Positions 6,872 through 10,074 of a stretch of DNA of 10,074 bases are shown here, in pieces; position 1 is the stretch's first letter, and the number at the start of each line of letters is the position of its first letter. Source of the stretch: an uncultured Lachnospiraceae bacterium (GTDB lineage: Bacteria; Bacillota; Clostridia; Lachnospirales; Lachnospiraceae); assembly GCA_905236545.1 (NCBI GenBank), contig CAJOQO010000269.1:1-10074 (forward strand). The letters run 5' to 3'. The notes beneath the pieces were generated by a model. That model had not been told where the DNA came from. It did not search any database and saw only the letters and a program-made list of their open reading frames with translations. The translations under genes and the position numbers were made by a program.

Positions 6872-8039
6872 ATTCTTTCTTCTTGGAGACAACGTCGAAC
6901 AGGACTGCAATCAGGAGAACCAGGCCCTTGACGACACTCTGGTAGTTCGTGGATACGCCCATGATACTCATGCCCTGGTTAATAACGCCCAGAAGCACGG
7001 CACCGATGACGGTTCCGGGAACCGTTCCGATTCCGCCGTAAGCGGAAGCTCCTCCGATGAAGCAGGCAGCGATCGCGTCCATCTCATAGCCCTGTCCGAA
7101 GGTCGGGTTGCCCTGCACCATTCTTGCCAGGGTCAGGATGCCGGCCAGGCCTGCCAGAAGTCCCATATTCGAGTAGGCGATGAAGAAAACTCTCTTGGTG
7201 TTTACACCTGACAGCTCGGTAGCCTTCCGGTTTCCGCCCACCGCGTACAGATAGCGGCCGATCGCAGTTTTCTTCGTGATATAGTTGTAGACCAGGAGAA
7301 CGACAAGAATCCAGATCACGACAGTCGGGATCCCCTTGAACTGCGACAGTTTCCAGGCGATATAAAGAATCAGGACCGCCATGATGGCAACCTTGACAAA
7401 CTCACCCGCCATGCTGTCATTGGTATAACCCTTTACCTTACGGGTAATCCAGGTCTTGATATTCAATACAACAAACAGAGCCGCAATGATAACGCCTGCA
7501 ATCAGGCAGGTCAGATCCATATTGCCCGCCTTCCCGAGGAACCCGGGAATATAGCAGTTTGCGCCGCCGCCGAAGACATTCAGGAATGTCGCGTTGTCCA
7601 CGCCGATGGAGTAACCCTGCAGAACAACGTTTGACAGGCCGCGGAAGGCGTACATGCCGGCCAGCGTTGCGATAAAGGGCGGAACGGAGATGTAGGCAAT
7701 CCAGAAGCCCTGAAACGCGCCGATGGCAAGTCCGACCGCCAGCATGATGATGGCAACCAGCAGCCAGTTGAAGTCCCTGTCAAGAAGAACCGCTCCGATG
7801 CCGCCGGTGAAACAGACGACAGATCCGACCGAAAGGTCGATGTTGCCGCCGGTCAGAATACAGCACAGCATACCTGTGGCCAGTACGAACACATAGGCGT
7901 TCTGGGAAAACAGGTTATTGATGTTCTGGGGAAGCAGAATCGTTCCGCCGGTCCGCCAGTAGAAGAACGCGATCACAACGATCAGGGCGATGATCATGGT
8001 GTTCTTCTTGAAAAAGGCTTTTGCCGATCTTGTCTGCAT
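6870..8039 (-). CDS. gguB: Monosaccharide ABC permease, GguB-type, first paralogue
   Basis: This is a 389-residue CUT2-class membrane permease with about ten transmembrane segments. Diagnostic stretches are CILTGGNIDLSVGS after the first helices, VPPFIATLAGMYAFRGLS in the middle, VGGNRKATELSGVNTKR as the likely ATPase-contact loop, and SAYGGIGTVPG near the end. The C-terminus has the basic tail VVSKKKE. The start is ATG 8039, only two bases after the TGA of the ATPase gene, with a GGGGGG-containing ribosome site (8052-8047) inside the end of that gene, so translation is coupled. The family imports monosaccharides such as xylose, glucose, galactose or arabinose with a ChvE-type binding protein. 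Most such operons have a single permease gene; here a second copy follows at once. Confidence 0.92.
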   Translation of the reverse strand: MQTRSAKAFFKKNTMIIALIVVIAFFYWRTGGTILLPQNINNLFSQNAYVFVLATGMLCCILTGGNIDLSVGSVVCFTGGIGAVLLDRDFNWLLVAIIMLAVGLAIGAFQGFWIAYISVPPFIATLAGMYAFRGLSNVVLQGYSIGVDNATFLNVFGGGANCYIPGFLGKAGNMDLTCLIAGVIIAALFVVLNIKTWITRKVKGYTNDSMAGEFVKVAIMAVLILYIAWKLSQFKGIPTVVIWILVVLLVYNYITKKTAIGRYLYAVGGNRKATELSGVNTKRVFFIAYSNMGLLAGLAGILTLARMVQGNPTFGQGYEMDAIAACFIGGASAYGGIGTVPGTVIGAVLLGVINQGMSIMGVSTNYQSVVKGLVLLIAVLFDVVSKKKE

Positions 8040-8041
8040 AA

Positions 8042-9586
8042 TCAGTCCCCCCTTCCTGAAGCAAGGATCATACCCATGATATTCTCCTGGGTTGCCTCCT
8101 CTGCTCTCATCTCACCGACGATACGCGAGGCGTTCATGATATAGATCCTGTCACTCATGCCGATGACCTCGGGAAGCTCGGAGGAAATCATGATAACCGA
8201 CTTTCCTTCCTTAGCCAGGTCGTTGATGATGCAGTAGATCTCGTACTTCGCGCCGACGTCGATTCCTCTGGTCGGCTCGTCCAGGATCAGGACATCCGGC
8301 TCCGCGAACATCCACTTGGCCAGCAGAACCTTCTGCTGGTTGCCGCCGGACAGGTTCCCGACCAGCTGCTCCACGGACGGCGTCTTCGTATTCATCTTTC
8401 TGCGGTATTCTTCCGCGGCCGCGAACTCCGCGTCGGTATCCAGAACGGTATGACTGGAGACACCTCCCAGGTTCGCCAGAGTCGTATTCACGCGGATCGA
8501 CTGGGTCAGAACCAGGCCGTTGCCCTTGCGGTCCTCCGTAACGTAGGCAATCTTGTGCCTGATCGCATCCAGAGGCGTCTTCTTCAGCTTTACTTCCTTG
8601 CCGTCGATCTTCAGCGTACCCGACAGAAGCGTTCCGTAGGACTGTCCGAAGATACTCATGGCAAGCTCGGTACGTCCCGCGCCCATCAGGCCGTAGATAC
8701 CGACAACCTCTCCCTTGCGGACATTCATGGAAACATCGTTGACAACGTTGCGCTCCGTGTACTTGGGGTGCTGAACCGTCCAGTTCGAAACCTCCAGCAT
8801 GACATCGCCGATCGGGACATTCTCACGCTTCGGGAAGCGGTTGGTCATCTCACGTCCGACCATGCCCTTGATGATGCGGTCCTCCGAGATCTGCTCCGCG
8901 CCGTGGCAGTCCAGGGTCTCGATCGTGGAACCGTCACGCACAACCGTGATCTTGTCGGATACATACGCCACCTCGTTCAGCTTATGCGTGATGATGATCA
9001 TCGTCATGCCCTGCTTCTTGAAGCCAAGCATCAGATCAAGCAGCGCTTTGGAGTCTTCCTCGTTCAGGGAGGAGGTCGGCTCGTCCAGGATCAGCAGCCT
9101 TGCATGCTTTGAGAGCGCCTTCGCAATCTCAACCAGCTGCTGCTTGCCGGTTCCGATCTCTTTTACCTTTACCTTGGATGATTCGGTCAGGCCGACCATC
9201 TTCAGATATTTATCCGCCTCGGAGTAGGTCTTGTCCCAGTCGATCGCGCTCTTCCGGCCAACCTCATTGCCGAGATACATATTCTCGCCGATCGTCATCT
9301 CCGGCACAAGCGCCAGCTCCTGATGGATAATGACGATCCCCTTGCTCTCAGAGTCTTTTATCTTATGAAACTTACAGACCTCTCCCTCATATATGATGTC
9401 ACCCTCATAGGATCCGTACGGATAGATCCCGCTCAGCACATTCATCAGTGTGGACTTGCCGGCGCCGTTCTCTCCGACCAGGGCGTGGATCTCACCCTCC
9501 TCAACCTTGAGATTGACATTATCCAGCGCTTTGACTCCGGGGAAGGTCTTCGTGATATTCTTCATCTCCAGAATTATCTTAGCCAA
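8042..9586 (-). CDS. gguA: Monosaccharide ABC importer ATPase, GguA-type
   Basis: This is a 514-residue fused double ATPase that powers CUT2 sugar import at the inner face of the membrane. I chose TTG 9586 because GGAGGGAG lies just upstream and the protein then begins [16 protein letters not shown], a normal family start; the upstream in-frame ATG at 9670 would add unrelated residues. Half 1 has Walker [10 protein letters not shown] (38-46), a degenerate signature GTGKQQ (145-150), Walker [12 protein letters not shown] (164-174) and switch His201. Half 2 has Walker A GAGRTE (302-307, Lys replaced by Arg), signature LSGGNQQ (412-418), Walker [13 protein letters not shown] (432-443) and SSE (468-470) where a His switch would be. 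This asymmetry is normal for RbsA/MglA/GguA proteins. It sits between the ChvE-like gene and the permeases. Confidence 0.93.
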   Translation of the reverse strand: MAKIILEMKNITKTFPGVKALDNVNLKVEEGEIHALVGENGAGKSTLMNVLSGIYPYGSYEGDIIYEGEVCKFHKIKDSESKGIVIIHQELALVPEMTIGENMYLGNEVGRKSAIDWDKTYSEADKYLKMVGLTESSKVKVKEIGTGKQQLVEIAKALSKHARLLILDEPTSSLNEEDSKALLDLMLGFKKQGMTMIIITHKLNEVAYVSDKITVVRDGSTIETLDCHGAEQISEDRIIKGMVGREMTNRFPKRENVPIGDVMLEVSNWTVQHPKYTERNVVNDVSMNVRKGEVVGIYGLMGAGRTELAMSIFGQSYGTLLSGTLKIDGKEVKLKKTPLDAIRHKIAYVTEDRKGNGLVLTQSIRVNTTLANLGGVSSHTVLDTDAEFAAAEEYRRKMNTKTPSVEQLVGNLSGGNQQKVLLAKWMFAEPDVLILDEPTRGIDVGAKYEIYCIINDLAKEGKSVIMISSELPEVIGMSDRIYIMNASRIVGEMRAEEATQENIMGMILASGRGD

Positions 9587-9591
9587 TGTGT

Positions 9592-9599
9592 CTCCCTCC
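9592..9599 (-). promoter_or_regulatory. Ribosome binding site fixing the TTG start of gguA
   Basis: GGAGGGAG on the minus strand. The core GGAGG is eight bases before TTG 9586, and no in-frame ATG lies at a suitable distance. This is what decides the TTG start. Confidence 0.75.
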
Positions 9600-9605
9600 A
9601 AATGA

Positions 9606-9620
9606 TCGTCTTTCAGACGA
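9606..9620 (-). other. Hairpin just upstream of the gguA ribosome site
   Basis: TCGTCT and AGACGA are perfect 6-base arms around a 3-base GAA loop. The hairpin ends six bases before the GGAGGGAG site, so it leaves that site open. It may help set translation efficiency or protect the downstream mRNA from decay. Confidence 0.4.
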
Positions 9621-9684
9621 AAATACCCATTTCCCGGCATCCTGCGGCACGCCCTCCGGACGCAGCGCACAGAATGGATCTTTC

Positions 9685-9718
9685 TCTCAGCGGTACACGC
9701 TCAGCGTCTCCACTGAGA
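9685..9718 (-). other. Second intergenic hairpin between chvE-like gene and gguA
   Basis: In RNA, TCTCAGTGG (9718-9710) pairs with CCGCTGAGA (9693-9685) over nine base pairs, one of them G-U. The 16-base loop contains a nested ACGC/GCGT mini-stem. It follows directly on the larger hairpin at 9718-9750. No T tract follows, so this does not look like a full terminator. Confidence 0.5.
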
Positions 9719-9750
9719 TATATAGGCGGGTTCATCACCCGCCCATATAC
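9718..9750 (-). other. Strong hairpin after the ChvE-like gene
   Basis: Arms at 9750-9737 and 9731-9718 form a 14-base-pair stem in RNA, two of the pairs G-U, with a GC-rich core GGCGGGT/ACCCGCC and a 5-base loop GATGA. It lies 48 bases beyond the stop of the ChvE-like gene. What follows is TATATATCTC rather than a run of T, so complete termination is unlikely. Such a stem commonly blocks 3' exonucleases and keeps binding-protein mRNA more abundant than that for ATPase and permease; that role is inferred here. The 211-base gap from 9587 to 9797 shows no convincing gene and no clear promoter. Confidence 0.6.
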
Positions 9751-9797
9751 CTGATTCATGTTCAGTTAGAACTCCTCAGGAATCTTTTTGTCCCTGA

Positions 9798-10074
9798 TTA
9801 CTTGAGGTCATCCTCGGTGTAGTAACCGGAATCCAGAAGCAGTTCCTTATAGTTGTTCGCATCCGCGAATACCGGTTCGCACAGGAAGGACGGAACTACG
9901 ATCACGTTGTTGTTGTAGGTCTCTTCGTCGTTGACATCTACGTCCTCGCCGTTCAGGATCTGTCCGACCATCTTGACAACCTGCTCAGCCAGCGTACGGG
10001 TATCCTTGAAGACGGACATCGACTGCTTGCCGGCGATCATGTTCTTGACATTGGCCTTGTCGCAGTCCTGACCG
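9798..10074 (-). CDS. chvE: ChvE-type monosaccharide-binding protein, C-terminal fragment
   Basis: The last 91 residues are present and the gene continues past the right edge, so its start and signal peptide are not visible. The reading frame is open to the window end. The tail matches the ChvE/GguA-partner binding-protein family: GQDCDKANVKNMIAGKQSM, then FKDTRTLA, a middle stretch VDVNDEETYNN, FLCEPV, and the ending KELLLDSGYYTEDDLK. GQD corresponds to a ligand-contact region in the hinge-side lobe of these proteins. It binds monosaccharides outside the membrane and hands them to the GguA/GguB importer encoded next. Its stop is TAA at 9800-9798. Ligand range in ChvE-type proteins is broad (glucose, galactose, arabinose, xylose), so the substrate cannot be narrowed here. 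Confidence 0.9.
   Translation of the reverse strand, partial: GQDCDKANVKNMIAGKQSMSVFKDTRTLAEQVVKMVGQILNGEDVDVNDEETYNNNVIVVPSFLCEPVFADANNYKELLLDSGYYTEDDLK

Noticed and set aside
8042..9586. Degenerate second nucleotide site (GAGRTE, SSE) and odd first signature (GTGKQQ) as signs of inactivation
   Set aside because: The same asymmetry is characteristic of functional RbsA/MglA/GguA-type fused ATPases, so it is not evidence of decay.
9587..9670. Upstream ATG extension of the gguA-type gene
   Set aside because: The extra 28 residues are Arg-rich and unlike the family, and the ribosome site at 9592-9599 lies inside this stretch, pointing to TTG 9586.
9614..9759. A 48-codon open frame on the minus strand from ATG 9759, spanning the chvE-gguA gap
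   Set aside because: The nearest purine-rich site (GAGGAG) is about 12 bases from the ATG, the frame runs through both hairpins, and the predicted peptide has no recognisable features. The DNA is better explained as RNA structure.

Overview
The window is a sugar-uptake and sugar-sensing locus from a Gram-positive anaerobe of the Bacillota, most likely class Clostridia and possibly Lachnospiraceae. The evidence is near-perfect AAGGAGG-type ribosome binding sites, a LytS/YesN-type kinase and AraC-type response regulator, a lipobox-bearing substrate-binding protein, and moderately high GC with GC-rich third codon positions. The family-level placement is inference. All nine genes, two of them cut by the window edges, are on the minus strand, so transcription runs from high to low coordinates. 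I see no tRNA, rRNA, insertion sequence, CRISPR array or phage gene.

Region 1 (10074 to 5633, in transcription order): the tail of a ChvE-type sugar-binding protein; a 211-base gap holding two strong tandem hairpins; the double-ATPase subunit GguA, starting at TTG 9586; two tandem, clearly paralogous GguB-type permeases; and a rho-independent terminator at 5633-5669. Together they form a CUT2-class monosaccharide importer with an unusual pair of permeases.

Region 2 (5569 to 265): a compact cassette with overlapping or closely spaced genes. It encodes a membrane-anchored periplasmic-binding-protein-like sensor, a LytS-like histidine kinase (4-base overlap), a YesN/AraC-like response regulator (23-base overlap) and a XylF-like lipoprotein. 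The first three genes have the layout of the xylose-sensing XylFII-LytS-YesN three-component system described in Clostridium beijerinckii, where a binding protein presents the sugar to the kinase. The ligand here cannot be read from sequence alone.

Region 3 (264 to 1): a 159-base intergenic region with a good sigma-A-type promoter and an inverted repeat centred on its -35 box. It is followed by the start of an MglB-like galactose/glucose-binding protein, the probable first gene of a second CUT2 transporter operon.

Working model (inference): extracellular sugar is bound by the anchored sensor, the kinase phosphorylates D55 of the regulator, and the regulator controls the flanking gguAB-type and mgl-type transporter operons. 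The ensemble is mostly a variant of known parts. The less ordinary points are four different sugar-binding proteins in 10 kb, the doubled permease, the XylF-like lipoprotein encoded in the signalling cassette, the structured chvE-gguA gap, and an MglB-like protein with no visible lipobox cysteine.
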